This document shows positions 11,003 to 21,864 of a stretch of DNA of 64,000 nt, in pieces. Under the pieces are notes generated by a model. That model was not told where the DNA came from and ran no database searches. It worked only from the letters and a program-made list of their open reading frames with translations. This stretch comes from Phlebotomus papatasi. Lineage: Eukaryota; Arthropoda; Insecta; Diptera; Psychodidae. The stretch lies in contig NC_077223.1 of assembly GCF_024763615.1 (NCBI RefSeq), forward strand, positions 41,044,627 to 41,108,626, read 5' to 3'. How positions within the stretch are numbered: position 1 is the stretch's first letter; every line of letters starts with the position of its first letter. A program made the translations under genes and the position numbers.

Positions 11003-12599
11003 GATGTAGGAATAATATTGTTATAAAGAAAATGTACCAATTTGTTGCTGACAGTGGAAACAAAACAACCGAGTGCAAGAAATTCTATTCCAACTTTCAG
11101 GAACAAATTTGTATTACACGAAATCAACTCAAATTTGTAGACATTACACCGTATCAAAACGGTCCCAAAAGAAAACACTAACAAAATTGTAACTATATTT
11201 CGTAACAAAACTGTAAAGAAAACTTGTGTAGTCAACGTATTTTCTTTATTAATTTTTCTCAAAATGTGTTTTTTCAATGTGAAGCTCCCCTGCGGAACGT
11301 TGTGAGTTTCATATTTTAGTTTGAAATGAAATCGAGGCATTTTATTTGAAATGATACGAAATGTGTGAAATAGAGATGAAAATAATGCACGTTGTGGGAA
11401 TTCTGAGGGTGAGTGTAAATAAATTTTGTATACTATTAAATATTGAAGGTTTGACGATATATCGACAAGCCTTTTCATTGCCTGAAAGCAGAGTGAGAGA
11501 TTTTAATATATTTTATGTGCCAACAATGCCAGGTGTTTTCAGGACCCTCGACAGTTCCCCTGCAAGGAATATCTGTGTGTGTTCCTCCTTTTTTTTAGTT
11601 TAGCACAATAACAGGAGTAAATGGTTAGACAATCTTTACACACCCTTTTTTAAATTCGCTTCATTTTGCTTTACGTTTTTTTTTTTACTTTGTATTACTT
11701 CATCTCATTGACAGGTTTTTGAAAATCAGAGAAATTGTTACAATTAAGGTAGATTCATTGGAAAGTTTTTATGAGATTAGTAACTCTAAATTAAACAATT
11801 CCTTTAATTTTTTGGAATTGACTTCAGAGTTTTTTGGAGAATCAAGATCAGTGCAAAAGTTTTAGTATTTGACCGTTCGATTCACAGGGAATTTTCCCCT
11901 TGGATGTCTCAGCATGGTTTAATGTCAGCCTCATGTTCGTCCATCAATTTTATTCGTCTTTAATAAAACCACCTTTGTGCTGTGATTCTTCCTTTTTGGG
12001 CATTGCATGCTAAATTCAAGGAGGGTCCAACCCCATGAACATTGTCAACCCAGAGAAGGGTTCGCCGTACAGATAAATCGCGTTTCTTCAGCTCACAATT
12101 GAAATTGGAGGGTTCCACAATTGAACAGAAAAAAAGAGAGACCTCCAACCCCCTTTTTTGCCTATATTAATTCACCGTAAAATTTCGTTAAACCTTATTG
12201 GTGCCTCTGGGCGAAGAAAAAAGCATCAAAGAGGCTTCAAACGCACTTTTTCTTCCTTGTTGGAAAAAAATTCTATTTCTGACGCTATTTCCTCCAATTT
12301 ATTTTCATGTCGAAGAAATCATGACGATATTATTAAAAGTTTCATCACTTGGCATCTTTTTTTTTGGGGGGGATCTCTTACGTGGAGAAAGATTTCTTTT
12401 TGAGTATTTTGGATTTTTCTCACAAATAGGGATCTGTTGAAGGGGAAATGAGGACAATTTCGAGACAAATTTCACCACACATGGAACTATTGATGGAATT
12501 AATGTGAGTCTGGAGTACAAATTTACTCACAGTGTCAGTGATTGATACAGTACATGGTTCAAATTTTAGACCAGACTAGAGTACATGATATACATTTTT
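11003..12599. other. no supported gene
   Basis: AT-rich DNA with short overlapping frames at 11361-11603, 11960-12148 and 12158-12520. I see no family signal or repeat structure in it. Confidence 0.45.
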
Positions 12600-12850
12600 T
12601 TATGATTACTCAAAAACGTGTTGTGCGATTTTTTTTTCATTTTTGGATGCTTTAGAAATCACCCAGATGGATATATACGTCTATATATGAAAATAACGTT
12701 TAATTATTCCTAATAACGGGTTTTCAAGGACAAATGTTAAAAATGCTCTAAAGAGCATATTTTTCAACCGAAAGGTATCGTTTTTGGGCTCCTTGGAAAG
12801 GTCTTGGAATTCTGGACAAGGCTGAACCGATTTCAATTGGTTATGAACGG
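12600..12850. repeat. decayed unit of the dispersed tandem-repeat family
   Basis: CATTTTTGGATGCTTTAGAA and a following ACGTCTATATATG block correspond to CATTTTTGGATGTTTTGGAG in the 8935 unit. The copy is old and partial. Confidence 0.3.
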
Positions 12851-13019
12851 ATAATGATCCGATACATCATCATAATCATCATTTTCAATCGCTTATCCCT
12901 ATTGGGGTCGCAGGCCCATGACATCAAGGGTAACAGCCCACGCCTGTCGATCCTCCGCCACTTCAAGAAGATATTTGGGTTCGATCCCAAGTGGCTTCCA
13001 CGCAAGATTCTGAATAAAA

Positions 13020-14092
13020 AAATTGAAAGAGTAAAGGAGACTGGGGCAAAAAGTCACAAAACGGATATTTTATTTTTTTACAAGTTACCCGAGCACCTCC
13101 AAAATTTCTAATTAGCACAGTTTTATAGGAAATTTACCGCTCTACAACTCTGTGAAAATAATTTTCTTCTATTTTGTAAGGAAATATATTTATCGAGCCA
13201 TTTTCTAAAAGGCAATTTTGTGACCATTCTCAAAAATGCTGGGGCAAATAGTATCAGGCATGAGATACTATATCACATTTTGTTTCGCTTTATTATGGGA
13301 CTCCGTAAATTTAAATAAATACCTCGATTACATATTTTCATAGGAAATTTATTCCTCAATACGTTTGTAAAACGCTATTTTCTCTACCTGCGCGAGAAAA
13401 GCGCATTTTAAGCTATTTTACAAAAAAACACAAAAAAGACTGCAAATCGTTTGATAAATGCAAACAACAAGCGGCCTCACATAGCATTGACGTTTCTTTT
13501 CAACGTGGGACATCAAAAATTGTTTCGGTTTTTGGTATTTTTTGCTCCATAGCTTTTGTTACTTTTTACCCCAAGTGGTCGTTTTTAATAAAAGGATTTA
13601 TGGAGATAAAAATCTTTGTAAAATTTTAAAATGGATAGCGGATTCGTATTCAAATAATATCCAGGTCATTTGGGAAATATTCACCAGTGCATCAAATTTA
13701 AAATAAGTATAGCTAAATTGATATCTTCTGCATGGAAAATATTTCAAAAATAGGGCAAAAAATTTCTTTATTTTTTTAATTTTCTAAACTCCTTGTTAAC
13801 ATTTTAACAAACTTACGACATTGAAGAAGACCTATGGAGACTGTCTGGAAAAATGTTTAAGCTGTTATCTTATTTATCTTGGCAGATATTGAATTTTGAA
13901 ATTTTCGATTTGTGAGTTTTTGCCCCAGTTTCCCCTATACAGCCTGAGAAGAAGCATTTCCGCCGTTTGGCATTCGAGGCTGGTCACCAACGCTAAGACC
14001 GCGGCGGACGCCTGATTTATGCCTTATTGCTACATGCATTTTGTTAAAATTGTGTATGCTTAAGAGTAATAAATATAATAATAATAATAATA
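13020..14092 (+). mobile_element. TAA-tailed retroposon 3' fragment (interrupted)
   Basis: The host part is about 13020-13033 plus 13938-14092. It carries CAGCCTGAGAAGAAGCATTT, TGGTCACCAACGCTAAGACC and a (TAA)n tail at 14068-14092. Its left portion joins across the inserted element exactly as in the copy at 6385-6490. Confidence 0.55.
13034..13935. mobile_element. complete CTGGGGCAAA-family element inside the retroposon
   Basis: It is bounded by TA at 13032-13033 and 13936-13937. The left end reads AAGGAGACTGGGGCAAAA and the right end TTTTTGCCCCAGTTTCCCC. The terminal word recurs inside (ATGCTGGGGCAAATAG near 13240). Removing it restores GAAAGAGTACAGCCTGAG, matching the copy at 6385. No intact ORF. 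Confidence 0.75.
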
Positions 14093-14168
14093 ATTGGATT
14101 CAGGCACCTTGTTCTAGGTCTTCCCCGAGGTCGAGGTCTCCTCACAATGGCTTGCATAGCTTTTCTAG

Positions 14169-16027
14169 GGAATCTTTCATGATCCGTTACATAATCGATA
14201 CTCAATTTTTCTACGAAATTTAATTCTATTACAAATTAAGGGATTTTGGGCAATATTTTGAGTGTTTCGTAAATCGGTTCAAATCGATTCTGAACCGATA
14301 AAAAACTTTTATCCGGAAATAAATTTTATTACTCTTAAAACTATCAATATTCTGGGATCTTTTGTGTGATTTATCAATGGATTCAAGTACGTTGAGAAGG
14401 ATTTGAACTTCGTATGAGGATTTCTCACCACTTGTACGATCTTAAGTAAAAGTTTAAAGTGTTTGTAACTTATCTTCCGAGCACTGTAATGTAATATTGT
14501 AAAAAAAAAGGCTGGTGATGAAAAGTAGATTACAATTAGCATTTCGCGTCTGTCTTTCATCTGTTTCCCTCAATATTCACTCTATCCCGATAACTCCCAT
14601 TTAGCTAAGATGGTCTTACGCAATCTGCTTTAAATGAAAAACAAATACTTGAAATTTGTAATAATACATCACAAATGGCAGTTCCAACTCTAAACAATTG
14701 TCGAAATCTCTTCAGAAGTGGCTCATTCATGATCGTGAAACCTCTTTTAGCCCATGCAGATTTCCTCCTATTTCCCCTACTTTTACTTTTTTTTCATAAC
14801 AAAAGTAATTTCGAGAGTTTCGATGAATTTGTAACGGAATAAAAAAATAATCTGTAAGAGTTTTCGGCTTTGAAATTCACCGACGTTTTGTGCGATTTTC
14901 AAATTAATTTGCCAACGACATTGGCAAATATTTAGACGAATAATGACACTCTCCCTTTTTGAATACTTCCCTCTCAGTTGCAAGTATTTGCCCAACATTT
15001 CCATTAATTTGGAGTGTCTGGATGTTTCGCTGACTTCCCAATTGACAACATGAATCCTCAATTCATTTTAATTGTTGAAATTTCTAATTAAAGTCAGAGA
15101 GGGTGGAAATTCCATTTACACCCACTATAACACAATGGGATTTCCTTTATCACTTTTGGCTATATTCAATGGGATTTTACATTTGCAAATGCGAGGAAAA
15201 AGGATACAATTCAGCATTTCGCGAATTCAATTCAAGAACATTTTGCAAATGTGACCACATCCCCCCCCCCTATATTGAGGATTTTTGTGTCATTCCTGCA
15301 ATAGTTATAGTGCTTGAATTTATAATATCCAAGATGAGTGCTCTCCGTTCAAGTTCTCAACCCCAAAATTTCCAACAGTGCAAGTTTTATTGCATTAGGC
15401 ACTTCATTGGCACTTTCACACGGAAATCACTTAAAAGTTTCCATCCCCATATGCCCCCCATCTTTACCACAATTTCATCCGATGGTATTTTGTTAGTTTT
15501 AAATGCCTTTGAGCTTCATCTTCATTTGCTGCCACATCTGTGTTGAAATATGACGAGAATGTCATTAAGGAAATCCTCGAGGGCAATTGCAACTATTGCG
15601 CAAACTTTTACTGGGAGAGATGGAGCTTTCAATTTTTGGGATGGGTGTTTCAGGGGGGAGGAATATATCTAAGGGGAGTTTTGAATAAGTGAGGAACGGA
15701 AAACAAATTTTCCAACAATATAAAAGTTTCATTCCTTTTGTCTCTCCTTGGTGGATTTGTCCCCCTCACATGAGTCGTATGGAAGAACTGAATGGTGATT
15801 TTTGCTGCACTCCGAAAATGCACTGCGATGGGAAAAGACTTTGTCAAGTTTAGAAGTGAATAGGGAGAAATTTTGTAAGTTTGGGTAGGTCACTGAAAAA
15901 GACGGTGGACTAGCATATATTGTTTTTTGATTTTCGGTTCCGAGTATCCATTCAAGAACTTGGCTCTTACTCATCTTTTTTTTTATTTTGGGAACTCTGC
16001 GGACATAGTAAGGATTAAGTAAATACC
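14169..16027. other. no supported gene
   Basis: The longest frames (15103-15546 plus; 15729-16166 minus, running into the next element) show no family signal. A run of Cs at 15261-15270 is the only simple feature. Confidence 0.45.
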
Positions 16028-16029
16028 TA

Positions 16030-16983
16030 GGGGGAACTGGGGCAGTAGTAAACTGGGGTAGTTGTAAACACTGTGATTTTTTCATTAATTTTAAGACTCC
16101 AGAGGATAAAACCCATAAGCATTCATAGATACCATGGGGATGTATGTCCACAGATAAATTGGTCAATAAAATCCTAATATACTTTAAAAATAAAAATCAT
16201 TTTCCTGAAAATGTTGATATTTCGATTATTTTGATCATTTGGATTTCCACCTGGAAATTAAAAACTGTGTAAAATAATCGAAATGTAGCAATACCAGTTC
16301 TTTCCTACATCTTTTAGGATTATATTTATGCATTTACTAGAGAAATTGAGATTCACATTATTTCAAAAGAATTAATAATTGGTCAGAAAACAGCATTTGG
16401 GGTAGATGTAAACAGGCAATTTCAATTTCACAAAATGAGTAGGTAAAAGAGCGGGAAATTGACCTTCATGCGAAATATCTATAATTCATAGATTACGAAA
16501 AAAAATTGGTGGCACTGTGTTCAATAAAAAGTCACATGATGTTAAAATATGGGGAAAATCCATTGAAAAATGTCTTTGATATGCATGCTTTTAGTTTTTT
16601 TGCTATTTTAATTATTCTTTGTAAAAAGTGTCGTGATTTTTTGAAAAATATACAGTTTTTATATATCTCTTAAGTAATTAAAATAATCGAAAGTGGTGCA
16701 AAGTTAATTTCAAGGGTGGAAGGAAAGGTGTTTACATCCTCCCCAGAATGTGTTTACTTCTACCCCAGGTATTTTGTGAAAAGAGAAAAATGCACAATGA
16801 CACAAATTTTATTTTTATGGAAAACTCAATTATTTTCCAGCATTCGCGTTACCCTCGATGTATTGCCTATACCCAAGGGTAAAACATGAGCTAAGAAATA
16901 TTTTCCAAAAAATCACGGTGTCCTTGGAAAATCACCTCAAATTCGCATCTATCGAAAATGGTTACATGTGCCCCAGTCTCCCC
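16030..16983. mobile_element. complete element, CTGGGGTAG...TGTAAAC family
   Basis: It is bounded by TA at 16028-16029 and 16984-16985. The left end is GGGGGAACTGGGGCAGTAG and the right end GTGCCCCAGTCTCCCC. The longer word GGGGTAGNTGTAAAC occurs on the left (16053) and at about 16400. As reverse complement (GTTTACATCCTCCCC, GTTTACTTCTACCCC) it occurs near 16731 and 16753. No ORF. Confidence 0.7.
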
Positions 16984-16985
16984 TA

Positions 16986-17619
16986 TTGATACTTTAAGAT
17001 CTCACGTCATGACCTATTAACACTTTATTAGCGTCATTCAGTAATAACCTTTCGAAGAGACAAACTGTTGTCCTGGGCCCTGGAATAACCCCTTTATAAG
17101 TTCTCAGGAGCCCAGAACTCGGAGCTTCATGCTCCTTACTTCACGATCAAACCCAGACTGCCTCTATTTCCCTATCGTATTCCATTTCTTTCATCCTGTC
17201 ATGAAGGGAAATGGCACACAATTTTAAAATAAATGACCGTTAGAACTATTGTAGAAGAACCGACTCCTACAAAAGCTACTTCAAAGCCAAGCCAAACCTA
17301 TTCGAAAATCTATCAGAAGTCTAAAGTACAAGTACACGTATTTGCCGAGCGTTGATTGTTCGTCTATTTCGAATTTGGGTTTCATTCGTCAACAAAAGAG
17401 CGTAAACGTTTGTTGCAAAAAATTAATTTTTGTTTAGTTTTGTGAAATTTTAGGATGGCTGGATGTTTGAATTGCAATTCCATTAAAATGAGTTTCCTTT
17501 TCATGAATTTGCTCACTTTTGTGAAACTCGTAGATTTAAATTTTCGAACTTCCAACAGGTTTTTTGGTAAGTTCTCTTTGATATACCTTCGAATCGGTAC
17601 AGAAAAAACCGCAACCGGA
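16986..17619. other. no supported gene
   Basis: AT-rich DNA with one frame at 17455-17676 that runs into a MITE remnant. Nothing else is recognised. Confidence 0.4.
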
Positions 17620-17675
17620 GAGAGCTTTCAAATCGGAACGTTCAAAAGGAGAGCACTTTCCCTACAAATTTCCTA
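17620..17675. mobile_element. right-end remnant of the AAAGTACTCTCC MITE family
   Basis: AACGTTCAAAAGGAGAGCAC followed by TTTCCCTACA parallels the right end of the next copy (AACGTTCCAAGGGAGAGTAC then TTTCCCCTACA). Confidence 0.4.
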
Positions 17676-17687
17676 AAACAAATGGTA

Positions 17688-18478
17688 GGGGAAAGTACTC
17701 TCCTTTCGAACGTTCATGCCTTCGAATAATGTGATTTTTTTTTAGTGTTCCTAAGAGATTTACACAAAATTATTACGGAATTATCAACAATTAATGATAG
17801 GCCAACTAATATTTTATAGAAATATGTAAGTCTCTTAGGAAAACTAAAAGAAAAATCACATTAGGGGAGACTGGGGCAATATTTGTCAAAACGAAAATTT
17901 CAATATTCACTATTTTCTAAAAATAAAAGAGACTGAGGCTTGAAATTTTTATTATAGATAGCCTTCATGAACCTTCTTAAACTTACAAAGTTTCAAGGGA
18001 TTCGAGGAAGGATTATGTAAATGAAATTTTGAGCCCTATTTTTGGAAAATTTGGCTTATAGAAAATATCAATACTGATTAACTCAATTTAAGCTCATTTC
18101 TCGTTAAGATAGAGAAAAATTTTCTTCGACAAAGTTGTCGAGGAATAAATTTCCTATAAAAATATGTGTATTTGATATTTTTAACGTTTGCGAGAGTAAA
18201 ACGTCACAAATTATCCGAAGACTGACAAAATTTGCCCCAGCATTTTTGAGAATCTCAACAAAATCGACTTTTAGAAAATGATTCGAAAATTACATTTCTT
18301 TCGAGATAGAGGAAAATAGTCTTCTGCAATGTTGTAGAGCAGTAAATTTACTATAAGAATATACTCATTATAAAACGTTTAAGTTTTCTCAGAGCTCGTG
18401 AAAAAATTATTTTGGCAAGTTTTGCCCCAGTCTCCCCTATTCGATGGCATGAACGTTCCAAGGGAGAGTACTTTCCCC
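17688..18478. mobile_element. AAAGTACTCTCC MITE, interrupted by a second element
   Basis: TA at 17686-17687 and 18479-18480 bound the copy. The left arm is 17688-17861 and the right arm 18440-18478. The arms match the uninterrupted copy at 9313-9527, so the gap is a precise later insertion. Confidence 0.75.
17864..18437. mobile_element. CTGGGGCAAA-family element nested in the MITE, inverted relative to 13034
   Basis: GGGGAGACTGGGGCAA at the left and TTTTGCCCCAGTCTCCCC at the right are flanked by TA (17862-17863, 18438-18439). Its reverse complement follows the 13034 copy through ATTTACTGCTCTACAAC and AAAAATGCTGGGGCAAAT. It is shorter, with an internal loss. Confidence 0.8.
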
Positions 18479-18643
18479 TACACTTATCCTTATAAAAACA
18501 GACACAAATTAATGAATGCAAGTAATATAGTGTACTTGAGCTTGATTAGGTATATAAATAAATTTTATTATTTTGAAGAAAATGCCAGCAAATGTTCCAT
18601 GTAAAACACGATTTTTCTTTAATCCTCGTTCATCGATTTTTTT

Positions 18644-18898
18644 AGAGGATCTCAGTGGCGGAATAGGCAAGACCATTGGGTATTGGGCGGTGAGATCTCT
18701 GGCTCAACTCCCACAGTTGTGAGTTCGAGTCGCGCCGGTGCAGAGCAACAGATGCATCTTCACTATGATAAAACGTATTAAAATGCACTGCTTCTACCCA
18801 AAAAAGTTCAGGAGCACGGAAGAAGCATTCACCACGGGGAAGGCATTTCTGAGCGATTTACGATCATTAGATTCTTCCAATATGAGCACATTGTAATG
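18644..18898 (+). mobile_element. tRNA-derived SINE
   Basis: A pol III A-box-like TGGCGGAATAGG (18656-18667) lies about 55 bp before a B-box-like GAGTTCGAGTC (18721-18731). A unique body follows. The 3' end runs into ATTGTAATGATTGCATTG repeats, in which the LINE at 18909 is inserted. Confidence 0.6.
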
Positions 18899-18908
18899 AT
18901 TGCATTGT

Positions 18909-21814
18909 TATTATTATTATTAATCGAGTCGAGGCATAAAAATACTTATACATGTCTTGCCCAGAAACGGGCCACGTCAATAGCGGCTGAATTAGCCGTC
19001 ATCAAATCTCCTGTCTCACATGATGCAGGAGCTAGTGGACAAACATATAAGTGGGGAGTAGTTTGAACCACCCCACAGTCACACAGAACGTCTCCTTCCA
19101 AGAAACCCCATCGCCGTCTGTTATCCCTTGACCGCGCAACTCCGCTTCTCAAACGATTTAGCGCTCTCCAAGTTTTCCAGTCTTGGTCACCACCAGGAGG
19201 GAGATTTTCCTTGGGCTCAACAAAATCTGGAGGGAAGGTATTCTTCCACAGACTAAGTTTTGCTTCCTCCGGTGTTGCTTCGAGACACGTAACAGTTTGA
19301 CTGAAACTCTTGCGAGATTTCAGCCGCTGTCGTACTCTTACCTGACCATAGAGTAAATGTCTTGGCTCTGTAGAAGCCTTCGACATTTCCTTCCTGGAAA
19401 TCACTTGTCTCCTGACCTGTGGTGGAGCAATTCCCGCTAGCGGATATAATTTGTTTACCGGGGTGCTTTTTAGACACCCTGTGACGATGCGCGCGGTATC
19501 GTTAAGAGCGATGTCCACTTTCTTTGCATGTGCCGATCTCTCCCATACCTCAGCCGCGTACTCCGCTGCGGAGAATGACAAAGCTAGAGCAGAAGTGCGT
19601 AGCACTTTCGGCTGAGCGCCCCACTGAGTATTTACAAGTTTACGTAGTAAATTGTTACGCGTTTTTACTTTGTCCTTTATGTTATTGCAGTGGGTTTTGT
19701 ACGTTAGAGATCTATCAAGGGTGACTCCGAGATATTTGGGTGTGAAATTATGATTCAAAGTTCTTCCTTCCCACTCCACATTCAGTCGTCTTTTTGCCCA
19801 CCTATTGCGCAAATGAAAACAACACACTTCTGTTTTCGAGGGGTTGGGCCTTAACTGATTTTCCCTATAGAACTTTGAAAGTTCAATAAGGCTGGTTTGA
19901 AGGTGGGCTTCCACATTTTCAAATGTAGACGCTTTTACAGCCAAGGCCAGATCATCCGCGTAAAGGAAGGCTTTTGATGGAGACGGCAATGGCTGATCAT
20001 TTGTGTAGATGTTAAATAGCATGGGAGCTAAAACACTACCTTGTGGTAAGCCATTTTTCTGCAGTCGCCATCGGCTCTTTTGACCACGAAACTCAACGAA
20101 GAAACGACGGTTTTGTAAAAGAGTACCGATCATTTGTGTGAGCCCGTAGTCAGATGTAAGCTTGTAGAATTTGGTTAGAAGAACTCTGTGATTTACTGTA
20201 TCAAAGGCTGCCGAGAGGTCAACAAAAGCAACACCAGTAATCTTACCTTCCTCAAAACCATCTTCAATGAATTGAGTCAGGTTTAAGACTTGGTTTGAGC
20301 TGGATTTTCCTGGACGATATCCAGCTTGCTCGCTGATCAACTTTTCCTCTACGACAGTTAAAATCCTATTCAACAGCATTCTCTCAAAGACTTTAAAGAG
20401 ATGACAGAGAAGTGAGACAGGTCGGTAGCTTTTTGGGTCATTAATGTCTTTTCCAGGTTTGGGGATCGCCACTACGTGAGCTTTTCGCCATGCTTTCGGT
20501 ATCTTGCGATGTGATAAACAGTAGTTGAAAAGTTTAAGGAGCCAGTCAATAGTCCTGGGCCCAAAACTCTTCACTTGTTCTGAATACAGGCCATCATAGC
20601 CTGCCGCTTTCTTATTCTTCATCGACTTGACAGCCAAAACAAGCTCATCTACACGAAATGGTGCAGAAAGGTGTTGAACCTCTGTAGTGGGATCTCTAAT
20701 AAACTTTGGCTTCGCAGAACGAGAGCCTACTTTTCCATTCATAAGCAACGTATGAGCGATCTGGTTAGCAGTCACTTGAGGGAGAGTTTTGACGGAGGTA
20801 GGGTCGTTGTTGAGGTGTCGGATCAGTCGCCAAGCTCGGTGGCTATTTTTTGACAAATCCATACTCTCAACGATTGACACCCACCGTTCCCGTCTACTCT
20901 CAGCAACGGCGTCGGTCAATACATTAGCAAGCTCTAATGTGGCGTCACTGAAAGGATCAGCCTCAAAAGACTTGCTGTATTCCGACATAATGCTGGATAT
21001 CTCAGAGGACAAACCTGGGATGTATTGAGTACGACACCCTCTTGGAATGTGCCTCCGTGACACCTTCTTTACTGCTTCCACAAACCGGTCATAGTTCTCA
21101 GATGTTGGTTCGATGTCCCCTAAGCTGAGATCCACGTCCGATGCAAACCTGTTCCAATTGGCCTTAGAGAAGTTAAACCTTCGGCGAAAAGGCACCTCTC
21201 TAGGCTTAATCGCAGCAAACAATTGGCACATGATAGGTCTGTGTTGCGTATGGGGAATGGGTGGCAAAACATTTTTGCAGCAAGAGGGAGCTATTTTTTC
21301 ATCAACAAAGATGAGGTCAGGGTTGTAGCCCCTTTGCCATCTTGCACTGTTGAATGATGCTGGTAATTTGGCATCATGTATTAGTGTCAACCCCTTGCTT
21401 TCACTCCACTCCTCCAATGCATCCCCATCATCATTGTTTTTGCCGTAGCCCCATAGGATGTTATGACAATTAAAATCCCCGAGAACAAAATGGGCATTAG
21501 AATTCCCAAAGTTATTCGGTTCTTCAAATTGAAAACATGTGCCAGGGGGCTTGTAGACTGATGTAACTGAGAACTTTTCAAAGTTCACTGTCAGGATCTC
21601 AACATCGTCGCAGTCAGTAAGGGCCACCGACTTGACATCAACGTCCGACTTTACGAAAATCGCGCTGCCGTACTTATCGTGGGGTCTCTCAATCACCAAT
21701 TTCATACCATTGATCTTTGGTCGTCCTTGCGTAGGGCCTCTGTGGGTTTCTTGGAGACAAATAACGTCACATTCAAAGTTAACACAAAATTCGCAAAGAA
21801 TATCTTCTTTGGTC
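18909..21814 (-). mobile_element. non-LTR retrotransposon (LINE), 5' truncated, with (TAA)n tail and 10-bp target duplication
   Basis: ATTGCATTGT flanks both ends (18899-18908 and 21815-21824), a target site duplication. On the minus strand the element ends in a (TAA)n tail about 35 nt after the stop codon. The 5' end falls inside the endonuclease domain, so ORF1 and the first endonuclease strand are missing. The intact ORF suggests a recent insertion. The host site is the tail of the SINE at 18644. Confidence 0.8.
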
Positions 21815-21864
21815 ATTGCATTGTAATACAATTGCAATTGTATTACAATTGCATTGTAATACAA
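18946..21864 (-). CDS. LINE ORF2 protein: AP-like endonuclease plus reverse transcriptase, 972 residues
   Basis: This is an uninterrupted frame for target-primed reverse transcription. The endonuclease (about residues 17-220) keeps CLQET (Glu39), GDFN (Asp130, Asn132), PDLIF (Asp183) and a TQHRP terminus (His208); the usual SDH is TQH. The reverse transcriptase (about 405-720) has KAAGYDGL, KSYRPVSLL, FVDLSAAFD (Asp549), GLPQGSVLAP and YADD (635-638). A C-terminal CCHC-like cluster is C928, C930, H938, C942. The first 16 residues are translated from flanking DNA: the truncated element begins at the Thr of MTKED, and the ATG comes from the target-site duplication. The first endonuclease beta strand (the WN-type motif) is missing, so nuclease activity is doubtful. 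Conservation points to the Jockey superfamily; the clade is not settled. Confidence 0.88.
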   Translation of the reverse strand: MYYNAIVIQLQLYYNAMTKEDILCEFCVNFECDVICLQETHRGPTQGRPKINGMKLVIERPHDKYGSAIFVKSDVDVKSVALTDCDDVEILTVNFEKFSVTSVYKPPGTCFQFEEPNNFGNSNAHFVLGDFNCHNILWGYGKNNDDGDALEEWSESKGLTLIHDAKLPASFNSARWQRGYNPDLIFVDEKIAPSCCKNVLPPIPHTQHRPIMCQLFAAIKPREVPFRRRFNFSKANWNRFASDVDLSLGDIEPTSENYDRFVEAVKKVSRRHIPRGCRTQYIPGLSSEISSIMSEYSKSFEADPFSDATLELANVLTDAVAESRRERWVSIVESMDLSKNSHRAWRLIRHLNNDPTSVKTLPQVTANQIAHTLLMNGKVGSRSAKPKFIRDPTTEVQHLSAPFRVDELVLAVKSMKNKKAAGYDGLYSEQVKSFGPRTIDWLLKLFNYCLSHRKIPKAWRKAHVVAIPKPGKDINDPKSYRPVSLLCHLFKVFERMLLNRILTVVEEKLISEQAGYRPGKSSSNQVLNLTQFIEDGFEEGKITGVAFVDLSAAFDTVNHRVLLTKFYKLTSDYGLTQMIGTLLQNRRFFVEFRGQKSRWRLQKNGLPQGSVLAPMLFNIYTNDQPLPSPSKAFLYADDLALAVKASTFENVEAHLQTSLIELSKFYRENQLRPNPSKTEVCCFHLRNRWAKRRLNVEWEGRTLNHNFTPKYLGVTLDRSLTYKTHCNNIKDKVKTRNNLLRKLVNTQWGAQPKVLRTSALALSFSAAEYAAEVWERSAHAKKVDIALNDTARIVTGCLKSTPVNKLYPLAGIAPPQVRRQVISRKEMSKASTEPRHLLYGQVRVRQRLKSRKSFSQTVTCLEATPEEAKLSLWKNTFPPDFVEPKENLPPGGDQDWKTWRALNRLRSGVARSRDNRRRWGFLEGDVLCDCGVVQTTPHLYVCPLAPASCETGDLMTANSAAIDVARFWARHV
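21820..21849. repeat. 30-bp perfect palindrome in the SINE tail
   Basis: ATTGTAATACAATTG is followed directly by its reverse complement. It lies in an array of ATTGCATTGTAATACAA words (17-bp copies start near 21815 and 21846), the target of the LINE. Confidence 0.7.

Larger units (their letters stand above)
12862..14168 (-). pseudogene. LINE reverse-transcriptase ORF, C-terminal remnant, split by two later insertions
   Basis: On the minus strand, 14168-14094 reads RKAMQAIVRRPRPRGRPRTR, the basic 'GRPRTRW' tail common to many LINE proteins. The reading resumes at 13020-12862 with LAWKPLGIEPKYLLEVAEDR and QAWAVTLDVM, ending in an ATGATG-rich tail. The same two blocks are contiguous at 59608-59832. 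The gap is filled by a TAA-tailed retroposon, which is itself broken by a TA-flanked element. RTE- or R4-type clades are possible; the fragment is too short to tell. Confidence 0.6.

Noticed and set aside
10768..11478. 236-codon open frame on the minus strand
   Set aside because: It overlaps the repeated hairpin block, has no family signal, and its C-terminal half is the repeat phrase translated.
15103..15546. 147-codon open frame
   Set aside because: Low-complexity neighbourhood, a C-run inside, no family signal; overlaps a shorter frame of equal quality.
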